Origin: REEB95 sp035934995
Lineage (GTDB): Bacteria > Pseudomonadota > Alphaproteobacteria > ATCC43930 > CGMCC-115725
Length of the DNA stretch: 64,000 nucleotides
Assembly: GCA_035934995.1 (NCBI GenBank)
Contig: DASYXI010000041.1
Coordinates: forward strand, 50,603-114,602
Reading direction: 5' to 3'
The position numbers and the translations under genes were made by a program. This document shows positions 25,004 through 33,504 of this stretch, in pieces (the stretch's first letter is position 1; every line of letters starts with the position of its first letter). The notes below the pieces were generated by a model that did not search any database, had not been told where the DNA came from, and saw only the letters and a program-made list of their open reading frames with translations.

Positions 25004-25931
25004 ACCAGCGATAAGTTTCCCGGACGCCGTCTTCGAGCGTGATATGCGGCTGCCAGCCGAGGGCCGTCAGCCGACCGATGTCGACCCGTTTGCGGGGCGT
25101 GCCGTCGGGCTTGCCCGTGTCGAAAACCAGACGGCCGTGGAACTCGGCGACGCGGCAAACCAGATATGCCAGGTCGGCGATGCTGACTTCCTGGCCGCTG
25201 CCGACATTGACGATGTCTTCGCCGGAATAATTTTTCATCAAATGTACGAGGGCGTCGGCGCAGTCGTCGGCGTGCAGGAATTCGCGCAGGGGACGGCCGC
25301 TGCCCCAGATTTCGACCGTCGGCGCGTCGTGCTCCACGGCGTCGTACGCTTTGGCGATCAGCGCCGGCAGGACGTGGCTCGAACGCAGGTCGAAATTGTC
25401 GCCGGTGCCGTAAAGATTGGTCGGCATCGCCGATATAAAGTCGCAGCCGTGCTGGCGGCGATAGGCCTGGGCCAGCTTGATGCCGGCGATCTTGGCGACC
25501 GCGTACCATTGGTTGGTCGGCTCGAGCGGGCCGGTCAGCAGCGAATCCTCGTGCATCGGCTGCGGCGCCAGGCGCGGATAAATGCACGTCGAGCCGAGAA
25601 AGAGCAGCTTCTCGACGCCGGTGCGCCGCGCCGCCTCGATCACGTTGGCCGCGATCATCAGGTTGTCGTAGATGAAATCCGCCGGCCGCGAATCGTTGGC
25701 ATAGATGCCGCCGACCCGCGCCGCGGCGACGAACACGGCCTGAGGCCGGTTGGCCGTCATCCAGGCCTCGGCCGCCGGCGCCTGGCGCAGGTCGCAGTCG
25801 ACATGCCCCACGGTCAGGATCTCGCACTGCTCCGCCGCCAGGCGCCGGACCAGCGCAGCGCCAACCAAGCCGCGATGGCCGGCAACCCAGACGCGCTTAT
25901 TCTGCAGCGCGTATGGCGAATTCGTCGGCAT
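24954..25931 (-). CDS. fcl: GDP-L-fucose synthase
   Basis: A 325-residue extended short-chain dehydrogenase. The NADP-binding start is RVWVAGHRGLVGAALVRRL, with the catalytic YxxxK in QWYAVAKIAGIKLA, and the family segments GSTCIYPRLAPQPMHEDSLL and PTNLYGTGDNFD. It performs epimerisation and reduction of GDP-4-keto-6-deoxymannose to GDP-L-fucose. GGGGAG precedes the ATG, which overlaps the end of gmd by 35 bases. With gmd it supplies the fucosyl donor for the polysaccharide. Confidence 0.94.
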   Translation of the reverse strand: MPTNSPYALQNKRVWVAGHRGLVGAALVRRLAAEQCEILTVGHVDCDLRQAPAAEAWMTANRPQAVFVAAARVGGIYANDSRPADFIYDNLMIAANVIEAARRTGVEKLLFLGSTCIYPRLAPQPMHEDSLLTGPLEPTNQWYAVAKIAGIKLAQAYRRQHGCDFISAMPTNLYGTGDNFDLRSSHVLPALIAKAYDAVEHDAPTVEIWGSGRPLREFLHADDCADALVHLMKNYSGEDIVNVGSGQEVSIADLAYLVCRVAEFHGRLVFDTGKPDGTPRKRVDIGRLTALGWQPHITLEDGVRETYRWYAEHRRSVRRQQLEAV

Positions 25932-26982
25932 CGGAGTCTCCCCGTTTGAGCGCCCGCCGGTCGGCTTCGACCATCTCGGCGACCAGCTGCTCGAAGCTGG
26001 TCTTATGGCGCCAGCCGAGCCGCTGCCGGGCCTTCTCCGGATTGCCGAGCAGCAGATCGACCTCGGTCGGGCGGTAGTAGTGCGGATCGATCGCGACCAG
26101 GCACTCGCCGCTGCGGTCACACAGGCCACGCTCGTCGGCGCCCGTTCCAGACCAGACGATCGTTCGGCCGATGCAGCGGAATGCCCGCTCGACGAATTCG
26201 CGCACCGTATGTGTCTCGCCGGTGGCGAGCACATAGTCGTCGGGTTTCTCCTGTTGGAGAATGAGCCACATGCCTTCGACATAGTCGCGGGCGTGGCCCC
26301 AATCGCGCTTCGCGTCGATGTTGCCGAGATAGAGCCGCTTTTGCACGCCGCGCTCGATCGCGGCGACGGCGCGGCTGATCTTGCGGGTGACGAAGGTTTC
26401 GCCGCGGACCGGCGATTCATGGTTGAACAAGATGCCGTTCGACGCGTGCAGGCCATAAGCCTCGCGGTAATTGACCGTGATCCAATAGGCGTAAAGCTTG
26501 GCCACCGCATATGGGCTGCGCGGATAGAACGGCGTCGCCTCGCGTTGCGGCGTCTCCATCACCTTGCCGAACAACTCCGACGTCGAAGCCTGGTAGAACC
26601 GCACCCGGTCGACCATCTTCAGGATGCGGATGGCCTCCAGCACGCGAAGCGTGCCGAGCGCGTCGGTATTCGCCGTGTATTCCGGCGTCTCGAAGCTCAC
26701 CTGAACGTGGCTCTGCGCGGCGAGATTGTAGATTTCGGTCGGCCGGGCTTCCTCCAGAACGCGCAGCAGGTTGAGCGAATCCGTCATGTCGCCGTAGTGC
26801 AGGACGAAGCGTCCATCGCCTTCGTGCAAATCGCGATAGAGATGGTCGACGCGATGCGTGTTGATCAGCGATGCCCGGCGCTTGATGCCGTGCACGGTGT
26901 AGCCGCGCCGGAGCAAGAACTCCGCGAGATAGGCGCCGTCCTGCCCGGTGATACCGGTAATCAACGCGATCTTGTCGGTCAT
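25897..26982 (-). CDS. gmd: GDP-mannose 4,6-dehydratase
   Basis: A 361-residue dehydratase with the NADP-binding motif ITGITGQDGAYLAEFLL near the start, RRASLINTHRVDHLY, the catalytic triad region STSELFGKV and SPYAVAKLYAYW (YxxxK), and NHESPVRGETFVTRKI. It converts GDP-D-mannose to GDP-4-keto-6-deoxymannose, the first step toward GDP-fucose or GDP-rhamnose. Length and motifs are typical. The operon order on the minus strand is glycosyltransferase, gmd, fcl, flippase. Confidence 0.95.
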   Translation of the reverse strand: MTDKIALITGITGQDGAYLAEFLLRRGYTVHGIKRRASLINTHRVDHLYRDLHEGDGRFVLHYGDMTDSLNLLRVLEEARPTEIYNLAAQSHVQVSFETPEYTANTDALGTLRVLEAIRILKMVDRVRFYQASTSELFGKVMETPQREATPFYPRSPYAVAKLYAYWITVNYREAYGLHASNGILFNHESPVRGETFVTRKISRAVAAIERGVQKRLYLGNIDAKRDWGHARDYVEGMWLILQQEKPDDYVLATGETHTVREFVERAFRCIGRTIVWSGTGADERGLCDRSGECLVAIDPHYYRPTEVDLLLGNPEKARQRLGWRHKTSFEQLVAEMVEADRRALKRGDSDADEFAIRAAE

Positions 26983-26996
26983 TCAATGCACCTCGT

Positions 26997-28223
26997 TCAA
27001 ATACAAGCGATCCGCTCGGCCACCCGGTCCCACGAATAAGCGTTCATCACGTGGCGTTGGCCGCTTTCACCCATCTGCTTGAGCCGCTCTGGATCGGCGA
27101 CCGCACTCAGAATTCCAGCCGTAACGGCCTCCGGGGTCGCCTCGTCGACGAGAATCCCATGCGCGCCATCTTCGATGATCTCGGGCAGGCCATTGCGATT
27201 GAGTCCCAGGACCGGCGTGCGCGAGCACAGGGCCTCGAGATAGACCTGGCCCCACGGATCGTTGAGCATCGGTTGGGTCAGCAACGTCGCGTCGGCATAA
27301 AGCCGCCGCAGCGCATCCCAGCTGACGTTCCCCAGGAAGGTGATGTGCGGGTCGCGCGGCACCTGGTTGCGGCTGCGCGGATCGCCGACGATCGTCAGGG
27401 TCAGATCGGGCCGGCTGCGGCGCGCGAGGGCGAAGGCGCGCAACAGCAATGAGCCGCCTTTGGCGCGGAACAGGTGCTTGGCAACGAACAGCAGCCGTGC
27501 CGCGCTGAAATCCTTGGGGCCGAAATAGGGAGCGATATTGCCCATGCCCGAGCCGGCAACGGTGACCCGCTCGGCAGGCAGGCCGTAATGCTTGATGATG
27601 TTGTCGCGGGTTTGCGCGCTGAACGTGAAAACGTGCGCGACCGATGCCAGCGCTTCGCGCTCGAGCCGCTCATATTCCGCCAGCGCCCGCGGCGTGTAAT
27701 GGCCGGCATCAGGCCGGTGGCGCAATGACAGGTTCCAGCTTTGGTCGCAGTAGAGGTAATGGCGGATGTCCGGCAACAGGTCGAACGCGGGTAGATCGAG
27801 CGTTCCGGTGTGAATGACGTGGTTCACGCCCAGCCGCGCGGTCGCTTCGGCAACCGTGACGGCGTTATGGTCGCGCGCCGGCGTCGCGCGCAGCACCTGT
27901 TCGGTGGTCGAGAGCCGACCGTAGCCGTCGAGCAGCCACCGCGCAGCGTAAGCGAGCCGCCGTGCACGGCCGATCACCGGATGAATCGTTTCCACTTCGA
28001 TGCCCAGCCGCCGCAATGCCGTCCCGAGATTGTAGGGTGCGCCCGACCATGTCCGCCGATCGGCCGGATTGCCAAAAACACACGAAATCGCGACGCGGTC
28101 GAATCGCAGCTGGCGCGTCGGCGGCGGCGCGGTTCGGATGATCTCAGCAGGATGAAGATGAACCGTCGGCACCTGGCGTCTGTCTTTCCGTCCCCGGTCC
28201 GAACCGGCGTTTGAGGGAAACAT
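26997..28223 (-). CDS. GT4-type glycosyltransferase
   Basis: A 408-residue GT-B enzyme and first gene of the minus-strand gmd-fcl-wzx operon. N-terminal half: VAISCVFGNPADRRTWSGAP, then LGTALRRLGIEVETI. C-terminal half: LLFVAKHLFRAKGGSLLLRA, LTLTIVGDP and the donor-binding DPWGQVYLEALCSRTPVLGL followed by GLPEIIEDGAHGILVDE. A GGAG 7 bases before the ATG supports the start. The fucosyl-donor genes immediately downstream make fucosyl transfer plausible but unproved. Confidence 0.86.
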   Translation of the reverse strand: MFPSNAGSDRGRKDRRQVPTVHLHPAEIIRTAPPPTRQLRFDRVAISCVFGNPADRRTWSGAPYNLGTALRRLGIEVETIHPVIGRARRLAYAARWLLDGYGRLSTTEQVLRATPARDHNAVTVAEATARLGVNHVIHTGTLDLPAFDLLPDIRHYLYCDQSWNLSLRHRPDAGHYTPRALAEYERLEREALASVAHVFTFSAQTRDNIIKHYGLPAERVTVAGSGMGNIAPYFGPKDFSAARLLFVAKHLFRAKGGSLLLRAFALARRSRPDLTLTIVGDPRSRNQVPRDPHITFLGNVSWDALRRLYADATLLTQPMLNDPWGQVYLEALCSRTPVLGLNRNGLPEIIEDGAHGILVDEATPEAVTAGILSAVADPERLKQMGESGQRHVMNAYSWDRVAERIACI

Positions 28224-28269
28224 CGCCGCACTCCGCGTCGCCAGTGATCAACGTGTGGCGCTTGTGCAT

Positions 28270-28345
28270 GCTAAAAATGGCGATGTCGTGGGTAACACAG
28301 AATGGTCACATTTGAGCGAGCGCCGCACGGGCAATAATTTTTAGC
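28270..28345. promoter_or_regulatory. mirrored GCTAAAAAT boxes between divergent operons
   Basis: GCTAAAAAT at 28270-28278 and its exact complement ATTTTTAGC at 28337-28345 flank the centre of the 162-base gap between two divergent glycosyltransferase genes. Two 9-base AT-rich half-sites 58 bases apart could be paired regulator or UP-type elements serving both promoters. Confidence 0.4.
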
Positions 28346-28385
28346 TGACCAGTCAGGGCAGCGGCGCCGCACGGAGACCGGGGCA

Positions 28386-29636
28386 GTGTTGCACTCGACC
28401 GACAACCGGGTCCTGATTTTTTTCACGCCGGACATCACCGAGACCAATACCGTTAAGCGCGTTCAGGAATTCGTCGACAACGGCATTGCGCCGGTGCTCT
28501 TCGGTTTTCGGCGTGGCCGCTATAACGCGCGCTATCGACCGGATTGCCCGTATGTCGTACTCGGCGCGACGCACGACGCGCGGTATTGGCACCGGTTGCG
28601 CGCGCTAGCCGGTGCGGTGCCGCGCTTGCTCGCCAACCGGCGCCAGCTGCGGACGGCCGCCGCGTTTTACGCGCGCAATATCGACCAACTGGCGCTTGCG
28701 TTGCTGGCGCGCCGGCTTTTCAACCCGACCGTCCCCGTTGGCTACGAAGTTCTCGACATCCAGCCGCCGTTCGTCTCGCGGCGCTGGCGCGCGGCGGTGC
28801 TGCGCTGGTTCGAAAGGTGGTGCCTGCGCCGTATCCGCGTTCTGGTCGTGTCGTCGCCGGCGTTCTACCGCAATTTCTACGTGCCGCGCCAAGCCTATGC
28901 CGGCGAATGGTTCGTGCTCGAGAACAAGCTGCATCGCTCGGCACTGACGCATCGGCCGGTGCCGGTCGCAACGCCAGCACCGCGGCCGGCCGGCGATTAC
29001 CGCTGGGCCGTCGGGTACTTCGGCCTCATCCGCGGCGAGGAGACGTTCGCGCTGATGCTGCGTCTGGCGCGGCGACTGCGCCATCGCGTGTTGTTCCGCT
29101 TTGGCGGCATTTTCACGACTGTGCGCGAGACGCACTTCCGCGCCGCGCTCGATCGCCAGCCGAACATGGTTTATGACGGCGAGTACGCAAATCCCGAGGG
29201 GTTGGCTGCGCTCTATGGCGGCGTCGATTTTGTTTGGGCGCTCGATCTCGAAAATACCGCGGACAATTCGCGCTGGCTTCTGCCGAACCGCTTCTACGAG
29301 GCGGGACTGTTCGGCGTGCCGTGCCTGGCGGTGCGCGGCTTCGAGTTCGGCAACATGCTCGAACGCACGCGCATCGGTTGGACTTTCGCCGACCCCCTCG
29401 AAGAGTCGCTGGTGAATTTCTTCGAGACACTCACCGCCGCCGACTATCTCCAGAAGCGGCATCGATTGACGGCGCTTCCGCGCAGCACCTTCGTCGCCGA
29501 CGAGGACGCGGCGGCGCTCTGTCGCATCCTTACCGGACCGCGGACGGACCGGATGACCGTGGTGCACCCGACTTTTTCGGGTCGCGATCACGCGCCGGCG
29601 CGCGATGCGGCGTATCTGCGGCGGCGGTCGTTGTAA
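28386..29636 (+). CDS. glycosyltransferase of the polysaccharide locus
   Basis: A 416-residue protein from a GTG start behind a GGGG stretch. It begins LHSTDNRVLIFFTPDITETN, then TVKRVQEF and PVLFGFRRGRY. The C-terminal half has YRWAVGYFGLIRGEETFALM, FRFGGIFTT, MVYDGEYANPEGLAALYGGVDFVW and NRFYEAGLFGVPCLAV, the layout of a GT-B donor domain in which E of RFYEAG takes the place of the conserved glutamate. It faces away from the gmd operon. The sugar is unknown. Confidence 0.78.
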   Translation: MLHSTDNRVLIFFTPDITETNTVKRVQEFVDNGIAPVLFGFRRGRYNARYRPDCPYVVLGATHDARYWHRLRALAGAVPRLLANRRQLRTAAAFYARNIDQLALALLARRLFNPTVPVGYEVLDIQPPFVSRRWRAAVLRWFERWCLRRIRVLVVSSPAFYRNFYVPRQAYAGEWFVLENKLHRSALTHRPVPVATPAPRPAGDYRWAVGYFGLIRGEETFALMLRLARRLRHRVLFRFGGIFTTVRETHFRAALDRQPNMVYDGEYANPEGLAALYGGVDFVWALDLENTADNSRWLLPNRFYEAGLFGVPCLAVRGFEFGNMLERTRIGWTFADPLEESLVNFFETLTAADYLQKRHRLTALPRSTFVADEDAAALCRILTGPRTDRMTVVHPTFSGRDHAPARDAAYLRRRSL

Positions 29637-29959
29637 CGAATTCCTTCAACAACGCGTCGGCTACCTTGGTTGTGCCGCACAATCGGTCAGCGCGGTCCTA
29701 TGCATGTGACAAAGCTGTGATTCGTCGGCCGTGACCACGCTGGTCACTGGCCGGTGGGATATCACGCGTGTGTGATGCCGTTGGGGCAAACAACCATCGA
29801 CATCAACGGCACCTGATTAGTGGCTTTCTGTCGTCGAACACCTCCCCTGTCGCACACGCCGGTAGGACCGGCGCGTCATTTCCCAAACATTCGAATTATC
29901 GTCACGACGCCCGGCTCGGATAGCACGAGCGGACGGCGAATAAATCGCGAGCTTCGGTA
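29637..29959. other. 323-base intergenic region with palindromes
   Basis: No gene is seen here. It holds an imperfect 12-bp palindrome at 29726-29753 (described separately), a smaller ATCAC/GTGAT mirror at 29761-29776, and a short GCCGGT/ACCGGC hairpin near 29858-29872. These would fit a leader or promoter region for the glycosyltransferase starting at 29960. Confidence 0.6.
29726..29753. repeat. long imperfect palindrome
   Basis: CGGCC GTGACCA at 29726-29737, a 3-base centre CGC, then TGGTCAC at 29741-29747, one unpaired T and GGCCG at 29749-29753. This gives twelve complementary pairs with a single bulge. It could be a dimeric-regulator operator or an RNA hairpin. Confidence 0.6.
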
Positions 29960-31312
29960 ATGCGCAGAACTGGGGGCGTTCTTCCGGATGTCGACCCTCG
30001 CGTATCTGAGGGGCTGAAGGTCCTTCATCTCAGCACATTTGACGGCGACGACGGCGCGGCGCGCGGGTCGCTGTGGCTGCACCATGCGTTGCGGACGCGC
30101 GGCTGCAATTCGCGAATGGTCGTCGGTTGCAAGCGCGGCAGCGATCCGACGGTGTCGCAGTTGCCCGGATCGCTCACGCGGCTCTGGGCCATGGCGCGGA
30201 TGAAATTCGACGCGTTGCCGCTGAATCGGTATCGCGGACACGGGCCGATGGCGTCGTTCTGGACCGTCGGCTGGCTGCCCAGCCGATTGGGCGCTCTCGC
30301 CAAACAGTTCACGCCCGACGTCGTTCATCTCCACTGGGTTGGTGCCGGTTTTCTTCCGGTCCGGGCGTTGAAGCAATTCAACTGCCCGGTGGTTTGGACG
30401 TTACGCGACATGTGGGCGTTTACCGGCGGGTGCCACTACACCAGCGGGTGCACCCGGTATCAACATGCCTGCGGCGCTTGTCCGCAGTTGCATTCCGATC
30501 AGGACGACGACCTCAGCCGCGCGATCTGGCGCGGCAAGAAACGCCACTGGTCCGACGCCGATTTGTGGCTCGTACCGATCAGCGACTGGTTGGCCGATTG
30601 CGCCCGTGCCAGCACGCTGCTCCGCCGCTATCCGATCGAAGTGATCCCGAACGGGGTCGATCTCGGCCGTTTCCAGCCGATCGAGAAGCTCCAGGCACGG
30701 CAAGTTTGCGGCCTTCCGCCCGACCGCCCGATCATCATTTACGGCGCAATGCGCGCGACCCGTGATCCGCGCAAGGGGTTTCGCGAATTGCTTGCGGCGT
30801 TGGGAAAATTCCGCGGCGCGACGGGACGTTCCGACGCCATGCTCGTGGTTTTCGGCGATCTTCGGCATGGCGATCTGCCCGATCTTGGCATCGAATCGCG
30901 GTATCTCGGCTATATCGACGACGACGCCCGTCTAGCGCAGCTTTATGCGAGCGCCGACGTCGCGGTCATGCCGTCGCTCCAGGAGGCCTTCGGCAAGACT
31001 GTCGTCGAGGCGATGGCGTGCGGCACGCCGGTGGTCGCTTTCGACACCGGCGGGCCGCGCGACATCGTCGATCACCGTGTCGACGGGTATCTGGCCGAGC
31101 CGTTCAGCGCCGACGATCTTGCCCGTGGGATCGCCTGGTGCCTCGATGAAGTCCGGCAGGGTACGCCGCTCGGGGCAAGGGCGCGGGCCAAAGCGGCATC
31201 GAAGTTCGATATCGACACAGTCGCCGCCCGCTATCACGCGCTCTATCGGACCGCCGTCGCGGCGAGCCACACCCGCACCGCAATCGGCGCACCGCAGCTG
31301 GCGAGCGCCTGA
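29960..31312 (+). CDS. GT4-type glycosyltransferase (WcaC-like)
   Basis: A 450-residue enzyme. It has LKVLHLSTFDGDDGAARGSL near the start, VVHLHWVGAGF, and the Cys-rich segment DMWAFTGGCHYTSGCTRYQH followed by ACGACPQL, typical of WcaC-like colanic-acid transferases. The C-terminal half has LIPNGVDLGRF-like EVIPNGVDLGRFQ, and the donor motif EAFGKTVVEAMACGTPVVAF. It adds a sugar to the lipid-linked repeat unit. It converges with the methyltransferase gene at 31322. Confidence 0.88.
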   Translation: MRRTGGVLPDVDPRVSEGLKVLHLSTFDGDDGAARGSLWLHHALRTRGCNSRMVVGCKRGSDPTVSQLPGSLTRLWAMARMKFDALPLNRYRGHGPMASFWTVGWLPSRLGALAKQFTPDVVHLHWVGAGFLPVRALKQFNCPVVWTLRDMWAFTGGCHYTSGCTRYQHACGACPQLHSDQDDDLSRAIWRGKKRHWSDADLWLVPISDWLADCARASTLLRRYPIEVIPNGVDLGRFQPIEKLQARQVCGLPPDRPIIIYGAMRATRDPRKGFRELLAALGKFRGATGRSDAMLVVFGDLRHGDLPDLGIESRYLGYIDDDARLAQLYASADVAVMPSLQEAFGKTVVEAMACGTPVVAFDTGGPRDIVDHRVDGYLAEPFSADDLARGIAWCLDEVRQGTPLGARARAKAASKFDIDTVAARYHALYRTAVAASHTRTAIGAPQLASA

Positions 31313-31321
31313 CGCTGGTGT

Positions 31322-32236
31322 TCAGGGTTTACGCAGAATGACGAGGATGTTGTTTCCGGGCTCGCGCGTCCGCGCGTATGCAAAGCCCATCAGCGCGCTC
31401 GCGACCCGCCGTGCCGCGCGGTAGACAAAGGCGCCGCGCGTCGCGTCGGTCACCGTGTCGTTGAGTTCGAAATAGCGTTTCTCGACATGAATTTGTTCGA
31501 CTGCCAAGCCGTACAACTGCGCCAAGCGCTCGTAAACCGGCGCCGAGAAATGGCCCATATGGTGCGGCGGAAGATCGAAAGCGTCTTCGCGCCGCGCCAG
31601 CATCGCCGAGGCGTGGTTGGGCGTGGCCAGCGCCAGAATTCCGCCGGGCCGCAGGCATTTGATGCAGGCCGCGAGGAACATGTCGGGTGCTACGACGTGC
31701 TCGAGAACTTGGAGGCTGCACACCAGGCTGAAGCACTCCGGCACGGCCGCCGCAATTTGCTCGATCGCGGACTCGACGATCGGAAACCGCGTCGCCTTGT
31801 CGTCGATCGCCGCGCGGTTGAATTCGATGCCGATCGCGTCGGCAACGCGGCCTTCGAGACTGCGCAGAAAGAAGCCACGGCCGCATCCGATCTCAAGCAC
31901 GCGGTCCGGCAGCGCTGTCAGCCGCCGGATAAACGGATATTCCCAGCGTTCGGCGTGATAATAGTCGGGCGATTGCCCTGTCAAATAGCGATAGAACCGC
32001 TCGTCGCCGGCGATCGACGCGGGACGCCAGAACCGATAGCCGGTTGCGCGACATTCGAAGAGTTGGATTTCACGCAGGTTTCCGAACCAGGGGGCGACGT
32101 CGGCGCCGCACTTGCGGCGATAGGCGGCAACGACGTCGCCGACCGGAAGGGACAACACGCGATCGGCCGGTCCGAAGGGCCCATCCGTCGTTGTGGCCAT
32201 ATCCGTGGGCTGGCTTTGGGCCGCCGCCAAGCTCAT
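31322..32236 (-). CDS. SAM-dependent methyltransferase
   Basis: A 304-residue class I methyltransferase. Motif I is RVLEIGCGRGFFLRSLEG (about 115-132), with acidic IGIEFNR at the end of strand 2, SLVCSLQVLEHVVAPDMFL and LRPGGILALATPNH. An N-terminal region (about 30-100) may fix the acceptor. In this operon it probably methylates a sugar of the repeat unit. Its ATG overlaps the preceding glycosyltransferase stop (ATGA), so it is the last gene of the wzx-GT-methyltransferase operon. Confidence 0.87.
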   Translation of the reverse strand: MSLAAAQSQPTDMATTTDGPFGPADRVLSLPVGDVVAAYRRKCGADVAPWFGNLREIQLFECRATGYRFWRPASIAGDERFYRYLTGQSPDYYHAERWEYPFIRRLTALPDRVLEIGCGRGFFLRSLEGRVADAIGIEFNRAAIDDKATRFPIVESAIEQIAAAVPECFSLVCSLQVLEHVVAPDMFLAACIKCLRPGGILALATPNHASAMLARREDAFDLPPHHMGHFSAPVYERLAQLYGLAVEQIHVEKRYFELNDTVTDATRGAFVYRAARRVASALMGFAYARTREPGNNILVILRKP

Positions 32237-33504
32237 AGCAGCGACCGGTAATGCTGTTGCAGTCGGCGATTCAGACTGTGCACGTCGAATTCCGCCGCTA
32301 CTTTTGCGCGCCCCGCGGCGCTGAATCGGGCGCAGAGGCCAGGCTCGCGCGCCAGGGCCAGCAACGCGTTTGCCAGACCGTCGACGTCGCGCTCATCCGC
32401 GAGCAGACCCGAAACGCCGTGCTCGACGATCTCATCCACACCGGCGTGGCGCGTCGCGACGATTGCCAAACCGGTCGCCATTGCCTCCTTAAGGACGACG
32501 GGCGAACCCTCCTGGTCGCCGTTGGCGCCCGTGATGCTGGGAAACAGCAGCGTGTCCATCTCGTCCATCAAGGCGATGATCTCGTCCTGGGTCTTCCAAC
32601 CGCAAAAGGTCACCCGATCGGCGATGCCGAGCTCGCGCGCCAACGATTCCAGAGACGCACGCAAGGGACCGTCGCCAACGATGACGTACCGGATCGCAGT
32701 GCCCGCCGCGACCGCCTGCGCCACGGCGCGCAGGCCATAGGCGACGCCTTTTTTGTCGACCAGCCGCGCCACCGTCAAAACCGCGAGCGGTTGTGCCGGG
32801 TCCGGCTGCCGTTGCCGGAACGGAAACCGCGTCAGGTCGACGCCCAAATGATGAACCCGGATACGGTCGGGATCACAGCCGTGGCGGACGAGCCGCCGGC
32901 CCAGGTGCGCCGAGACGGGCAGGAACAGATCGCCGACGCGAAACAGGTGACGATAGAGGTTGGGATCCTGGTCGAGACAGGCGCTGGCGTCGACGCCGTG
33001 GAAGTTGACGACCACGCGGCCGCGGATCGCGCCGATTTCGCGCAGGAACGCGGCGGTGCGCCCGGTCAGGCCGAAATGGCAATGAACGACGTCGAACGGC
33101 GGATGATCAAGCAGGCGGTCCGCCCAGTGCAGCAGCGCCAGGGACCGGGCGTCCTCTTGGTAGCGCGGATCGAGCGCGCGCAACACCGGCCGCGCCAGCC
33201 GGCGGCGGACCAGAATTCGAGAGGCGCCGAGGATTCGTGCGGTGCGATTGACCGGCATCGCGCGGTAACGCAGCCGCTCGCTAAGCCGATAGCGGCGGAA
33301 ATCGGCATGCACCGATGGATCGCCGGCGCGCGGCACGTTGGCGAAGATCGTCACGTCGTTGCCGGCGTCGAGCAGGCCGGTAATGTGGCTGAGGACGAAT
33401 GTCTCGCTGAGCGCCGGAAACTCGTTCGCAAAGACCGCCACCCGCAGCGGCCGCTCCGTCGGGTGCTTTGTCGCCGTCATCGCCGGTGCGCATACCTCAA
33501 GCAT
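32233..33504 (-). CDS. GT4-type glycosyltransferase (WcaL/AmsK-like)
   Basis: A 423-residue enzyme. The N-terminal FANEFPALSETFVLSHITGL motif is characteristic of WcaL/AmsK-type colanic acid and amylovoran transferases. The donor domain has TVARLVDKKGVAYGLRAV, YVIVGDGPLRASLESLA and GSPVVLKEAMATGLAIVATR. The ATG at 33504 overlaps the flippase stop by eight bases without a clear Shine-Dalgarno, suggesting translational coupling; an internal ATG at 33480 is an alternative. It is the middle gene of a three-gene operon. Confidence 0.87.
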   Translation of the reverse strand: MLEVCAPAMTATKHPTERPLRVAVFANEFPALSETFVLSHITGLLDAGNDVTIFANVPRAGDPSVHADFRRYRLSERLRYRAMPVNRTARILGASRILVRRRLARPVLRALDPRYQEDARSLALLHWADRLLDHPPFDVVHCHFGLTGRTAAFLREIGAIRGRVVVNFHGVDASACLDQDPNLYRHLFRVGDLFLPVSAHLGRRLVRHGCDPDRIRVHHLGVDLTRFPFRQRQPDPAQPLAVLTVARLVDKKGVAYGLRAVAQAVAAGTAIRYVIVGDGPLRASLESLARELGIADRVTFCGWKTQDEIIALMDEMDTLLFPSITGANGDQEGSPVVLKEAMATGLAIVATRHAGVDEIVEHGVSGLLADERDVDGLANALLALAREPGLCARFSAAGRAKVAAEFDVHSLNRRLQQHYRSLL

